Positions 1-13,354 of a stretch of 64,000 nt of DNA are shown piece after piece. The notes under the pieces are model-generated. The model searched no databases, was not told where the DNA came from, and saw nothing but the letters and a program-made list of their open reading frames with translations. This stretch comes from Pseudopyrenochaeta lycopersici. Its lineage: Eukaryota > Ascomycota > Dothideomycetes > Pleosporales > Pseudopyrenochaetaceae. The DNA is taken from assembly GCA_003313425.1 (NCBI GenBank), contig NHZP01000069.1:124001-188000 (forward strand), in the 5' to 3' direction. Position 1 is the first letter of the stretch. Every line of letters starts with the position of its first letter. The position numbers were made by a program, and so were the translations under genes.

Positions 1-1784
1 TTCTTAATTAAGAATATAGTAGTAGCTAGAGATAATTATCCTGCTTATAGACAGCGCTATAACTTATTAGACTGTTACTACGTGTATACTAAAAAGGCAC
101 CTAAGTAGTTTAAGCTAAATTAAAGTATTACTAAACTAGTATAGTATAAAATTAATAATAATAATAACTTATAGAGGGTAATATAGGAATTAAGCCTAGA
201 GGCTAAGAAACTGCGCCTTTCCTCTGCATCGCGATTAATTACGCCGTGCATTAAAATATTACAAATACTAGACCTATTAATAGATTAACTAGAAGGTTAT
301 ATTATAGTAACTACTGCAGCGGTTATAGCCGCATTAATGTTTAATACTAATAGTTAAGAATACCTACTTAAGAATATATTTATCCTTAACTCTAGCTTAA
401 CCGCACATATCTATAATAACATTAATTAAATTAAATACCTTTGTAAGTTAGTAATAGGAGACTATATTTAGGTAGGTAATATATAAGTCTAAATTAAAGG
501 CTATAGGACAGTGTACGTTAAAACCTAAAGAGTAGAAAGGAAGTATACTCTAAGGCTTAATAACGTAGCTTAGTATCCTAACCTCCTCTGTAACCTAGTG
601 TTATTTAGGCTACTTAGAAGACAGGGGATCTAGTAGGATAATAAACAAGAGCTAATAACACTACAGAGATAGGACAATTTAATTATCGCATACCTGACAG
701 AAGCACACAACTAATAAGTACTTGAGCAATTAGAGGCAAACGGCAGTGCCTTTTACACCTGATTCAACTCTTAAACTAAGCGGGCGCTATAAAGAGTAAG
801 TGCGATACTATAGCATAAGCGCCTAGGGCATTTAGGGCCCGCAGTAATTAAACACCTTATCTAATAATCTAAGGGGGTGCGTATTAGAGGCGTTACTATA
901 GTTGAGTGCGATACATATAGGAGAGCTAAATTAAAGCGCAGGATCTGCAGAGAACCTTAACTAAGTAAAGAAGGACTAGGAGAATAAATCGCGATTAACT
1001 TTCACGACTACGAAGTTAGAAGCTACTTAAAGGAAAAGAGCTAAATACTTATTACTAACTAATTCTTAGCATATAACTAGGATTTCTACTTTGCTAATAA
1101 CAGACTAGCATAATCTATTATTTAATTACTAGATAATTTTACTTACTTCCTATATACGCAGTTTAATATTTTTATAAAGGTTATTAAGACAGATAATAAG
1201 ATAGTAACTGTTAAGCTAGAAGTTAAGAGATAGTGCACGTCTAAAAGTATAAAGGTTAAGCCTTCTACTCCTAATACCTAATTACAGAATAGTAGAAGAG
1301 AACGCTTAGGGGGTGTAATAAAAGAAAAGGTACGTGTAATACAGCTAGATACTAATCTCTCCTAGGAACTATAGCTAGAAATTATAAGAGTAGTAGTATA
1401 CCTATATAATAGAACGCTAAACTACTTAAACTGCTAGAAAAGCCTATATAAGGTATTCTTTATAAGAGTTACTACTATAAATAGTATTATTACTAGACTA
1501 CAGAAACTAAACTAAGCTTATCTTAAAGTATATAGCTGCAAGGTATTTATAATAACTAACAATACCTACTAAGAAAAGTCGCGACTGTAACGCTTAGATC
1601 TAAAAGCTTATATTAGCTATCTTATTAGCTATTAATCTATAAATATCTACTAAGTTTAGATCCTGTTACTAGCTAAAGTTTTTAGTATAAGAGACGTAGT
1701 CTTTAATAAAAGTGTAGTGTTTAGCGGTAAAACGGAAGACCTTATAGATAACCTTATATATAATACCCTGCATAAGATTATAAT

Positions 1785-2179
1785 TATTAAAGATCTAATC
1801 AAGTAGTTATAATATAAAGTAACTAGTGTTAACTAGTAGGTATCTTTAGAGTATTCTGTAGATGTGCAGGCTAGGTAGAAGGTAGAAGTATTAAATAGTA
1901 GGATACTTATAGATTATCTTAAGTTAATTATAATGTGCTATAGGGCTATATTATGCGAGTCTATATACATGATTGTCTTATAGGATTCCTGTAAGGCCCC
2001 CTCTAGGATTTCTAGGTTTGTCTCTGTCCTATAGGACATAGTCCGTCTTAGCGTAGGTTTTCTAGGATTACGTGATCCTGGCGTTATTAGTTAGTTTAGA
2101 GGCTCAGTCTCCACGTTAGTTGTCCGTGCCTCGTCCCTTATCCTTATAACTGCCGCCTTCCCACTTCCTGTTCGTAACA
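1785..2179 (-). repeat. 3' LTR of the Gypsy element (left copy)
   Basis: 395 bp, starting TATTAAAG (probably TGTTAAAG before RIP) and ending GTAACA. Compared with the right copy I count about 23 differences, nearly all transitions. In this copy the outer half (1785 to about 2010) keeps G/C at the variable sites and the inner half carries the A/T states. Confidence 0.92.
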
Positions 2180-2270
2180 CTATCCTCCCCTTCTGTCCTT
2201 ATGTCCTTATAACTAACCTATAGCTTCTTATAGTACTGCCTATCGTTATTCTGTTAGAGATTATATAAAC

Positions 2271-2393
2271 TGTTAGCCAACACGGTTAGCTCCTCACGTG
2301 CTCTGTTATATAAGCATCCACAGGGTATATAGTTCCCTTGTGTCTCATTTGATAGGAATCAACCTAGTTCCTCCTGCCTGCTGCCCGCCAACA
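2271..2393 (+). repeat. 5' LTR of Copia B
   Basis: 123 bp, TG...CA ends, identical by eye to 7576-7698. It contains TATATAAGC (around 2308) as a possible TATA element. It keeps many CpA and TpG steps, unlike the interior. Confidence 0.95.
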
Positions 2394-2403
2394 GTTATGA
2401 GCC
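2394..2403 (+). other. Primer-binding site of Copia B (half-tRNA, initiator Met type)
   Basis: GTTATGAGCC follows the 5' LTR directly. It is complementary to the anticodon stem-loop region GGCUCAUAAC of eukaryotic initiator Met tRNA, the internal priming mode known for Drosophila copia and some fungal Copia elements. Priming from an internal tRNA fragment is inferred from this match alone. Confidence 0.7.
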
Positions 2404-2609
2404 TAGTTTGCACCTCCTAAGCTACGCAACTCTGCACGAATATAGCTTTAGACGTGTAACTAATAATAACTACGTTTACCTTTACCTGTTGTGTCTATTA
2501 ACAGCTAGGTCAGCGTCAAAGACCTATATAGTTAACAAGTGTCGCTATTTAACTAGAACTATTGCTCTCTGCATAGAGATTAGTTTAGTAATTAATCACT
2601 AAGATCACA

Positions 2610-5600
2610 ATGTCGTATAATAACGCAGGAGTTACACAAGTAACTGTTTTACTAGATAAACTAGCTAACTAGGAGTCGTAGTTCCAGCTATAATAAGAGA
2701 AAGATGTCGTAGATAGCATTTAGAAGTACCATAATATCTTAAAACTAAAGGATAAGCTACTAAAGCTTAGAGAACTAACTAGACTGTTACCTAGCGATAT
2801 ACGGCTAGGAGCGATAGAGATTAGCTAGCTAGACGCAGCTAAAAAGGCATTATATAGTAATCTCCTTTAAGACTAGAGATATAAAAGAGTAGAGTATATA
2901 AAACTTAAGCAGAAGGATAGTGAGCTCCTTCTTAACATCAGCTATACAATTACTGCTTAACACCTTTACCTTATTAGTAAAAAAGATAAGGCGTACAATC
3001 GACTAGTTACTCTTAAGAAGCAGTTTACGCTAACAGCTACCTCACGAAGCAGAGAGCTAACTATTAAATATTAAGCTCTGCAGGATAGTCCTTAGAGTTA
3101 AGATCTTAAGTAATAGCTTAATAACTAGATTTATATTACTAACTAAGGCAGGGAGGTAAGTCTCCCTAAAATAACAGGTTATTAAGCTTAAGAGGATTTC
3201 CTAATATCTATTAGGACGATTACCCCTAAATAGGCAGCATCGTCGCACTATAACCTTATTAAAAAGGAGACCCTAGATAAGATAAATAAGATTTAACCTC
3301 TAGCAGACTATATAGCTTAGTTTAAGGTCTATTATTAATAAATTAGGCCTAGTATAATATTGCTTAGTATATTTATAATACTCAGTGTTTTAAATAGAAT
3401 AGACTAGAAGAACTAGAAGGACTAGAAGGAGCAGAGATTATTAAAATCAGCTTATAAGCTAGAATATCTCTGCGGAGGTATGCATTAGTATAGGGAGTGC
3501 TAGTACCTGTTTCTAGATTATCTAAAGAGACTAGAGAGCTTTTAACCTGTTAAAGCTATATAGGATAGGATAGTTAAGGCCTTAAAGAACCTAGAGCAGG
3601 TTAAAAGGATTAATAAGCTCCTTACTTGTTATAGTAAGAAAATTAAGGGCGTAGATAAGCTAATAAGCCTTAATAGTGGAAAGGAGAGCTAGGGGGGCAG
3701 TTTTGCGACCTACAGCTCCTTCTCTGTCACTTAGGTATAACTAAAAACGCTGCTAACGATTATTAATTAATAGATCCTTAACCTAGGCTTAAACATCTAT
3801 ATATATAATTTAAGGAGGTTTAGCTAGTAAGAGATAAGGCAGGTAACAGCTTAGGAAATAGTGCTTACAGGAGACTTAAGTCTAGTAATACAGGCCTAGG
3901 GAGAGGTTATATTTAAAGTTAATTAACTGTCTAGAATAAGTTAGATTAAGCTAACTAATATAGCCCTTATAGAAGGCTTCTTTACAAACGTTATAAGCCT
4001 CTTAAGATACTAAGAAATAGGCATTTAGTTCAACTTAGGACAAGATATTATATACAAGCAGCATCCGTTAAACATTACATGCCTACTTAGGTATAAAGAA
4101 GAACACTAGATTGTTAATGCTAACAAGAATAATTATCTAGCACTAAGTAGCTTCGCAACAGCTCTTTAAGGAGCGTACAAGGTCTCACGGGAAGATCAAC
4201 GTCTAATTACCGCATCTCATGTTAAAGCTCATAAGATGTTTACACACGCGAGCAAGGAGGCGATCGACTACTTAAATACAAACGTACAAGGAATTAGTCT
4301 TAAGTAAGGAGCTTAAGCACTACATCTGCGAGAATGCGAGACCTGCATTAAGTTAAAATTAACAGCTTAGGTCAGCAGGCGTTAATTAGACGATTAAGCT
4401 ACAAGGCCTTTCTATAGGATTATAGTTAATCTTGTATAGCTAATCCTAATAGGAGAAACGTGCTATAATAGAGATCGTTACCTCCTGCATACTATATGTA
4501 AGTTCTTAAGGTAGCATAAGGCGACAACTCTTACTAATAAAACACTACCTATTATAATAGCAGCGTTGCGAGCGCTAATAAACAAGATTGAACACTAGTA
4601 TAGACATACTGTTGTTATCCTTAAGGTTAATAGTAATCGCAGATATAGCTTACAGCTCTATAAGATTGCGAGGCAGGCTAGCCTTAAGGTTAAGCTTTGA
4701 GCTCCTAACACGCCTAAACAGCTAGGAGCTGCAGAGTAAGTAGGGAACGTAATTATAATAAGAGTAAGATTACTTCAAATTAAGGTAGGACTGCTAAAGT
4801 CGCTGTTAAATAAGCTAGTAGTTATAGCAGCTCGAATTGTTAATGTCACGCCTACCAAGTTAATCGCATAGAAGACGCCATATAAGCTAGTCTATAGCAG
4901 GCAGCCTTCAGTTACCTACTTTTCACAGATAGGCTGCAAAGCCTATATCCTAAATAAGAAGCTAAAGAAAGTAGATAAGCTTAAGTCTCGTACATTTATA
5001 GGATACCTTACAGGGTACGACTTAATAAATATCTTCCGCATCTAGCTGCTAAAGAAGAGCTAGGTAATACGCGTAAGAGACGTAATATTTTAGAAGAACA
5101 GCCTTTTTAACAACTATAAGAAAGCTAAGAGAGAAGCTATTATACGAGAAGATATTAACTATCTTAATATACCTTAGGTACAGGAGATAGAGGCTAATTA
5201 AGAGATACTACAGAACTAGAGGCATCAGCTTAATAATAAGATAGCTCGTTCTATAGAGATAGCTAAAAATAACATAGTAGCAGAGTTCTATAAGGACTGG
5301 GGCTTTCTACTAACACTAGAACTATTAGATTGTGGTACTGCACTACCTTAACAGGAGGTAGGTAATAATAGAGAATTAGGCTGAGCTATAGAGCTAGTAG
5401 AATAAGTTAGTGCTAAAGATTAAGGCACTAAGGAACAGGTTTAAGAATAGCTGCTTAATAAGCTGCAGATATATTATAAGGATAACACGTCTATAGTTAT
5501 AAGTAGACTAGACAGACTAAGTAGGCTAGATAGACTACTTAGGCTAGCTGTAACAGGCAGGCGAGGCTAACTATAAAAGCTACTATCTAAGTAGCCTAGA

Positions 5601-7508
5601 GAATAGAGTAATACAGACAACTATGTACTAGATTGTTAGCAGAATAATGCACTAAAGATGGCTGATCTTACTGTTGGAAGTAGTAGTAACATTATAGAAG
5701 GGAAGAGAGCTAGGAGGCTAGCTAACTAGGCCCTAGCTACATACTACAGAGTATTCGCAGTAGTATTGAATCTAATAGCTCCTTTGAAGCTCGCAGGTGA
5801 GATGCCTAGGTTAAGGCTACATCGTGACTAACTGCTAGAGCTGCCAAAGTGATAGAAGGAAGTAAAGGATTATCTATTTAGTGCTAAGTTTAGAGAGGCA
5901 GCATAAGCAGAGCTTAATAGCTGCTAGTTAAAAGATTGCTTTAAGCGTACGGAGGTTATTGTAACGACAGTAGATACTGAGGTTCTACCCTTAATGTAGG
6001 TGTTCTTATATAAGTTTAACAAAGACGGGTACCTATATAAGTTTAAGGCGCGTATATACGTATAAGGAGACCTATAGGAGGCATAGGGTAAGACGTATGC
6101 TATAACGTTAGCTATTAAGGTCTTTTAATCTCTTATAGTATTAGTAGCAGTATTTAACCTAAAGATATTTTAGTTTAACGCCCTAAACGCCTTTCTTAAC
6201 GCTTAACTACTACGTAAGATATACTGTTGTATACTTAAAGGGTTTATAGATAAGTTTAGTAAGCTTCTTAAGCTTTAGCGAGCGCTCTATAGCCTTAAGG
6301 AAGCACTACTACTATAGTACTAGGAGCTCTTATTAACTTTAAAGAAGCTTAGGTTAAGGCCTGTGCTAGGAGCACCGTGCCTATATATAAATAACTGTCT
6401 AATTGTCTTTTTCTATATGGATGATATTGTCGTCCTTATCTATCTGCTTAATATAAGCTACTACTAGACGTTTAAGCAATAGATGCTTAGAACGTACGAG
6501 ATCTGTAAGCTAGGCGAGCTAAATTAGTTCCTTAGCATCCGTGTAATCCGCGAGGAGCTTACTTAATTAATCTACCTAGCACAGGACTTATTTATTAATA
6601 AGATTACAGTAAAATTTAATCTTAAGAGAAATATAAGATACCTAGATATGCTACTAAGGGATAACGTCCTCTTGCCTTTAATAGAGGAACTAAGTGCTGC
6701 TTAAATATAAAAGTATTAGCAGCTAGTTAGATTACTAGCGTATATCTTAACCTTAACGCGACTAGACGTCGTAAGAGCGTACTTAATCCTTGCACGCCAC
6801 CTACAGAATCTAGGGTAAAAACACCTGCACGCTGCTAACTATATGTAGAGATACCTAATAGGCATAAAGCACCTAGCTATTTAAGCGTTAGGGGATATCT
6901 AGCACAGCATAACTAGCATTATATTACTAGCTTAGCAGGAGCTAGACTAAGAACCTCTCTTTTATAGTGTATTAGATACGGCCTTTACAGATAAGCCTAA
7001 AACTCGCTGAAGCTCTTAAGGCTATATCTTTAAACTATATAGACTGCCTATTGACTGGAAGGTAATAGTCTAATAATTAGTTATAAAATTAACTACTGAG
7101 GCTAAGCTACTATCTCTATCCCTTGCAGGATTAGAGATGGAATGGTGGCAACGCTTCTTTTAAGCTATTTAATTTAACCCTGAGTTTACACTAGCACTAT
7201 AGTGTGATAACTAGCAGACTATCTTAATTGTGACAAAGGTAGCTAATAAGCTTCAGATAAAGCTGAAGCATGTGGACGTACATCATTATTAGTTACGTTA
7301 GGAGGTAGCAGAAGGTAGACTGTAGGTAGACTAGAAGGCTACTACAGAGATGCCAGCTGATAGCCTTACAAAGATCCTTAGTCAACAGAAGCACGCTAAC
7401 TTCGTACGCCAGCTAGGACTAAGTGACCTATCAAGGATTCGAGAGGAATCAGAGAGTACTGCTCTCAGTCTGCAGGACCTGGGGGGGTGGGACTACCAAC
7501 TACAGTAG
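2610..7508 (+). pseudogene. Copia B gag-pol, one continuous frame broken only by nonsense codons
   Basis: From the ATG at 2610 the frame holds to the stop at 7506-7508 (1632 codons). The landmarks checked lie in this single frame: the reverse-transcriptase box YMDDIVV (TAT at 6414) and the RNase H segment KHVDVHH (7266). Gag starts MSYNNAGVTQ, an integrase-like stretch with THASKEAI lies near 4235-4265, and the pol end has the Copia-type MPADSLTK (about 7349). Many TAA/TAG codons stand where Gln or Trp is expected. The catalytic Y-M-D-D is kept. From about 7341 to the 3' LTR the sequence is free of such changes and keeps CAA, CAG and TGG codons. Confidence 0.88.
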
Positions 7509-7575
7509 AGGCAGACGCTTAAGGACACTCATTTACAGCTTTCGTTGCTCTTCATTCACTCAAGCTGGGGGGGTG

Positions 7576-7698
7576 TGTTAGCCAACACGGTTAGCTCCTC
7601 ACGTGCTCTGTTATATAAGCATCCACAGGGTATATAGTTCCCTTGTGTCTCATTTGATAGGAATCAACCTAGTTCCTCCTGCCTGCTGCCCGCCAACA
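7576..7698 (+). repeat. 3' LTR of Copia B
   Basis: 123 bp, same sequence as the 5' LTR. The tract AAGCTGGGGGGGTG just upstream serves as the polypurine tract, and TAAAC follows as target duplication. Confidence 0.95.
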
Positions 7699-7759
7699 TA
7701 AACGCTATTAGTTAGGTTGCTATAGTTTCTTGCAAGTATTATTTAAAAAAGAAGTTAGA

Positions 7760-10700
7760 GTGTAAGATATTATTATTAAAAGAAAAGTGTAGGAATTATT
7801 ATTAAAATAGGGTGTTATTGTATAAGCTAGTAGATGTGCTAGTTCTAAACTTTTCTCGCCTAGATAAAGAATTAGCTTAGTTAGACGCGCAGGAAGCTGA
7901 GGCTAACGACGTAGAAGAGAAGGCGTTAAATGCCCTTCTTGCTGCTTGCGCGAAAAAGAATTAACTTCGTAAATAACAGAAGTTATTACAGCGTCGTAAA
8001 TAATAATAGGTAGACAATTCTAGTTGTATCGCAGAAGAGATTAAAGCGTTAGAGGTAATTAAGGATGTTAACCGTAAGGTTAACGTTCTTAAATAAGGGC
8101 TAATACCTAGTACTTCTGCCTTAGATTAGAGCGTCTTTACTCTATCCTAGCTTAAAGGTGATCCTCTTCCTCTAGGAATTACGTCGTTAGATTAGGTTAG
8201 TTATAGTTCTAGTATCTAAGCTCTTTCTGTTCTCTATTATAGTTATATTCGCTAATTTATTCTTTATAGTTTTCTAAGTTTAATTTTAGTTCCTAAGTAT
8301 TCTTAGAGTTAGGGTATCTTTTCTATTTAACTAGATACTCGTCCTTTCTATACTTATCTTCTGTAATCTTAGAATATTGCATATTAAGGATCTTCTTAAC
8401 TTTATACTCTGTTTCTTCTTTAGTCTCGTACCTAAAGGTTTTCTGTAGTAGCGTTGCTAGGTGTGCAGGTTCTAATAGCTTAATATAGAACCTTAGGTAG
8501 ATTTTTACGTCTTTAGGTAGTTCTAATATATACGTGACTAGTCTGTTACGTTATTTAATTAAAAACAGTCTAACTTTAATGTAGTCTAATCCCTTGTTAG
8601 GTTATTTCGTGCGTAGGTTTTTTATAAGTAAATATACTTTATCCCCCTTTTTTAGCTAAGGCGCTGTTTTTCTTTTCTTATTAATATATAAAATTTATTA
8701 TTCTTATCTTTTTTTAAGTTTTTCTTATAATTATTTTAGCGTTACCTGTAGTTCTCCTGCTATCCTAACTACAGCTTCTACTTTAATACTTAGAAAGTTT
8801 CTTTTAAATAGGTTTAGGTGTTTCCTGTAGTAGGCGTAAAACAGTGTTTCGCCTATTGCTTTAGATTTACTATTATTAAACGCGATTTAGGCTGTAGGTA
8901 ATAGTAATACCTAGTTATTCTGTTATTTATTATAATATGTCTGTAGGTATTATTTTAGGGTTCTATTTGTTTATTCTGTTTGTCTGTTAGTTTCTAGGTA
9001 GTACGCTGTAGATAGTTTTCTTTAAGTGCCTATCTTAGCTATAAAGGTTAACTAGAAATTAGACGTAAATAACTTATCTCTATCGCTAATAATAGTTTTT
9101 AGTATGCTATAGTATTAGAATATTTAGTCTTTTATTATTTCCGCAAGTTATAGTGCTGTAAAATTCTTTCTAAACAGTATAAACTCCGCGTATTTAATAC
9201 ATCTGCATACTACGTTATATATCGTATTATACTTATATCTAGTTACTTTATCTGCAGACTTAGGTAAGTCTGTAATAAAGTTTATTACTATGTCTTCCTA
9301 TAGCTTTGTAGGTACTTTAATTACCTGCGACTTACTGTAGAGTGTATAAGTAGCATGTTTATTTTGTTAGCAGGGCACATATTTCTTAATATGTGTCTCT
9401 ACTTTCTGTCTTAGATTCTTAATATAGTAGTTTTGTTAGATAAGTTCTATAGTTTTTATAACTCCTAGGTGTCTATGTATTAGGTTGTTATAGTATTGTT
9501 AGATAATAATCTTATGTAGATCCTTAGGGACTTCTGCTTATATTTTTAAGATTACGTAGTATTCTTATAAAGGTCCTAAAGTTCTATCTTTATTTATTTT
9601 TAGAATTACTATGTAAACTTTAGTTTTCTTCCCTATTATATTATATCTTCTGCTTAGAGCGTCTACTCTCCTATTTTCTTTTCCTAGTATATATATAATC
9701 TTAAATTTATACTGTCCTAGGAGTTCTAACTATCTTACTTGTCTATAATTAAGTTATTTAGTTATTATAAAGTATGTTAGGTTTTAGTAGTCAGTATAAA
9801 TAGTAAGTTCTAAGCAACTTTCTGCGTATACTCTCTAATGTCGCAGTATATTAATAATAGCTTTAAGTTCTTTGTTATAGATGTTGTATTATTCTTCTAT
9901 TTATAAGAATTTTTGTGAGTAATACGCTATAGGGTGCTATTTACCGTCTTTTTTCTGTAAAGCTACTGCTCTAATTACGAGATCTAACGCATCTGTTTTA
10001 ATCCTTAGTAGTTATCTACTAGTAAATAATATAAGTACTAGTTTAGCTATGCAGGCTTCTTTCAGCATTTTAAAGGCTTATTACTGCTCTTCGTTCTAGT
10101 CCTATTTTTCTTCTTTTTTCGTTAGTCTTATTAAGGGTGTTACAATCCTAGTAAAGTCCTTAATAAATTATTAATTAAAGTTAATAAATCCTAGAAATAA
10201 TTAAATATCCTTAACTATTTATAGTGTCTTCTATTCTCAGATTGTCCTAATTTTAGACTTACTAATCTGTACTCCTTATCTTCTAACTATATATCTTAGG
10301 AATTCTACTTCTTCTTTATAAAATTTATACTTTTCTAGTTTTAACTCTAGGTAGTAGTTCCTTAGTTATTATAGTACTTCCTTAACATAGTCCTAATATT
10401 CTTCTATATTCCTTAAGTATACTAAAATGTTATCTAGGTAGGCTATAGTATATATATTAAGATATTCTGCTAAGACGTTATTAATTAAGTCTTAACACGT
10501 TACTAGTATGTTTATTAGGCTAAAGGGTATTACTATATACTTATAATATCTATATCTTATTCTAAAGGCGGTCTTCTATTCCTCTCCTTCTTTTATTCTA
10601 ATAAGGTTATACGCTCCTCTTAGGTCTAACGCGGTAAAGTATTAAGCTCTTATTAATCTATCGCGTAGTTCTTATATATTAGGTAGCAGGTAGTAGTTCT

Positions 10701-13340
10701 TTTTAGTAATATTGTTTAACTTTCTGTAGTTAATACATAACCTTAGCGCTCTATCCTTCTTTAGCGCGAATAGGATAGGATATCCTGCTAAGAACTTAGA
10801 TTTCCTAATAAAACCCTTTACTAAATTTTTATTAATATATTTCTTTAGGACGCCTAGCTTATAATTACTTAGGCAGTATATTAGTATAAACTTAAGCTAC
10901 TTACCTTTTATAAGTTCTATCTTATAGTCCTATTCTTAGTGTTTTAGTAGTGCTTCCCTTCCTACCTTTTTAGTAAATATATCTCTAAATTCTTTATATT
11001 CTTCTAGGATCTTAGGAGTAGTAACTAACTCCTTATTCTTCTTAGTATTCTCTGCTAGCTACTAATAAAGTAGCTATTTCTTAGCTTTTTACGAAGGTTT
11101 AATATTTATTATTATCTTCTTATCTACTAAGGTATGCGACTGTTACGTAGGTATTCGTGCGTTATCTTTTATACGCATAGACACTCTTCGTTTCGTCTAG
11201 TTAATTACTAGGTTACAGTGTCTTAACTAAGGTAGTCCTAGTATAATATTATAGGCGGCCGTCCTAAAGACGTCTAGTCTAACCTAGTATGTTTTAGAGG
11301 CTAGGCTAAGGCTAGTAGTAACCTTATAGGTTATTATTCCTCCTAATTTTCTATTTACTACTATTATCTAGTAGGGTATTTTCTTTAAGATAGGTTATAG
11401 CCCTAGTTTTAACATAGCTGTCTTAGAGATGTAGTTTACTTATAATCTAGAATCTATTAGTACTTTTAGCTCCTTTCCTTAGAGTTTTATTCTAAGTTAG
11501 AAGAGACTCTCTTCCTTTTATTAGATAGCCTAACACTACTTGTTAGTGCTGTCTAGTTATAGACAAATCCCTTGTCTAGTTCTAGCCTTCTCGCTATAGG
11601 AAGGTTTAGTCTCTAGTTTCTGTCTAAAAAAGAATTTTCCTTAAAACTGTTTACTTCCTTTTCTAGCTTATAGCGTTTATATCCTAGATTTATACAGGTC
11701 TGCTATAATTTATTAGTGCATTACTTATTTATAATAATATTTTAGTTTACTGTGTATTTATTATTATATCCTAGGAAGTAATTCGTTATTTATTTGTCCT
11801 ATAAGTAGTTAATGTAATTGTCCTATTAACAGTTATACTATTACTATTTACACGCTCCCTTAGGTATTAGGAAGTATCCTTCTTACAGCTTAATAGTATA
11901 ATAGTAGTCGCAGTAGTTATATATACAGTAGAGGTAAGACAGTAGTCTGTGCCTTAGGGTTCTCTAGTCGTAATTATACTAGAGGAGCCTTTGTCCTTTC
12001 TCTACTTAGGCCGCGGCTTTCTATTTAATTTACTACTTAGCTTATTTTATAGAGAATCTAATATACTTAATATTTTCTATTACGTATTCCTAATATACAT
12101 TATTCTAGTTTAAGGGTTTGCACTTTATTTTCTAGTCTTAGTATCACGCGCATACGTATTTCCTACTGTGTATTTTCTATAGTACTATAATACCCTATAT
12201 TTTCTATATTTTATTATCTAGTGCCTGTACTTCCTTAATACTTTCTATAGGTAGTAGTTAGTCCTAGTTAACTAGAGTTCCTAGATATAGTTCTGCTAGA
12301 GCCTTATTATTCTAGTTAATCTCCTAAGTGTTTAAGAGAACTTATCTGTAGGTCCCTATAATCTAGTCGTTATCCTACTGTAGTAGTAATAAGAGTCTAG
12401 TACTATAGTTAAGTATAGTAACTACCTCCTAGTCCTTAAACTAGGTGTTATTAAAGTTTTTAATTATATTAACTTTAAGTTAGGTAACTTTATTCTTTTA
12501 CCTATAATTCTTTATAAAGTGTCCTTTCTTCCTATAATTATAGTAATTTCCCTTTAACTTCTCTATATCTGTCTTCTAGTTTCCTTCCTTCCTATTCTAT
12601 TACTTCTTATTAACGTTATCTAGATATATTAGTTCTAGTTTATTAGAAGTATAGTAACTAGCAGTGCAAGTATTTCTAGGGTAGTAAACATAGCCTTTTT
12701 ATTTACTCGTGTAGTTTATTCTTCCTTTTCTATAGCTTTACAGTTCTTAGTTTAGTTTATATAGGTTATTATTAATTCTTACGCAGTTATTAATTAGGTT
12801 ATTAAGGTTCTTAATAACGCATCCTGTTCTTATAAGTTCCTCCCTAACCTGTAGTTTTAGGCCTTATTAGAATACTTGTTTAAGAGCCTTATTATCCTAT
12901 CTAATAATTATAGAATACTGCTTAAACTTATTAGTATAGTTAGCGATAGAGGTGTGTTATTTAAGTTCTTATATGTGTTATTCTGCTGCGACTTTCTTAG
13001 TCTGTATTCTAAAGATTTACTAAATATATTTTTTAAACTTATCCTAATCTTCAAACATCTCTATATTATCTACATTAATAACCTCCTAGTCTATATATTA
13101 TTCTAGTTATAGCGTAACCTAGTCTAGCGCCTTACCTGTAAGGTAAGTAATTATAATAGGTGCTTTATTACTTTTAGCGATATCCTTATAGAGATAGAAG
13201 TATAGATTAAGTTAGAGTAACTATCCTTTTAGGTGTTGTTTATTACTACTAAACGTAGTAGGTTTACTAATTAGGCGACCTTTAGTAGTTACAGTTAAAG
13301 AGTTAGAGGTAGCTACGTATTTACTAAGGCTGCTTATCTT
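7760..13340 (-). pseudogene. Gypsy gag-pol remnant
   Basis: Reading the minus strand gives clear Ty3/Gypsy landmarks in the usual order gag, protease, reverse transcriptase, RNase H, integrase. Near 12506-12553 a gag zinc knuckle reads YNYRKKGHFIKN, with the first Cys residues turned into Tyr. Near 10540-10590 there is a K-T-A-F-R block followed by an aromatic stretch typical of Gypsy reverse transcriptase, and at about 10425-10447 the catalytic box reads YLDNIL, an Asp-to-Asn change in Y-L-D-D. Near 9361-9420 an integrase-type zinc segment keeps HIKKYVPCYQN. In-frame TAA/TAG codons are frequent throughout. The Asp-to-Asn and Cys-to-Tyr changes are G-to-A type, as RIP predicts. Confidence 0.85.
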
Positions 13341-13354
13341 AAGGGTAATTAAAA

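Larger units (their letters stand above)
2271..7698 (+). mobile_element. Copia B: Ty1/copia retrotransposon nested in the Gypsy element
   Basis: A 5428-bp element with two 123-bp LTRs that look identical base for base, starting TGTTAGCC and ending GCCAACA. The 5-bp target duplication TAAAC lies at 2266-2270 and 7699-7703 inside the already decayed Gypsy, 91 bp from its left LTR. A primer site follows the left LTR and a G-rich polypurine tract (7561-7575) precedes the right LTR. One gag-pol frame fills the interior. It is a different Copia family from A and C: the LTRs are shorter and unrelated. Confidence 0.95.

Noticed and set aside
2408..2602. A 64-codon open frame right after the Copia B primer site
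   Set aside because: It lies in the element leader before gag (ATG 2610), is in a different position from the gag-pol start, and has no family features.
12876..13106. A 76-codon Leu/Ile/Phe-rich frame on the plus strand
   Set aside because: It is antisense to Gypsy gag and arises from AT-rich composition.
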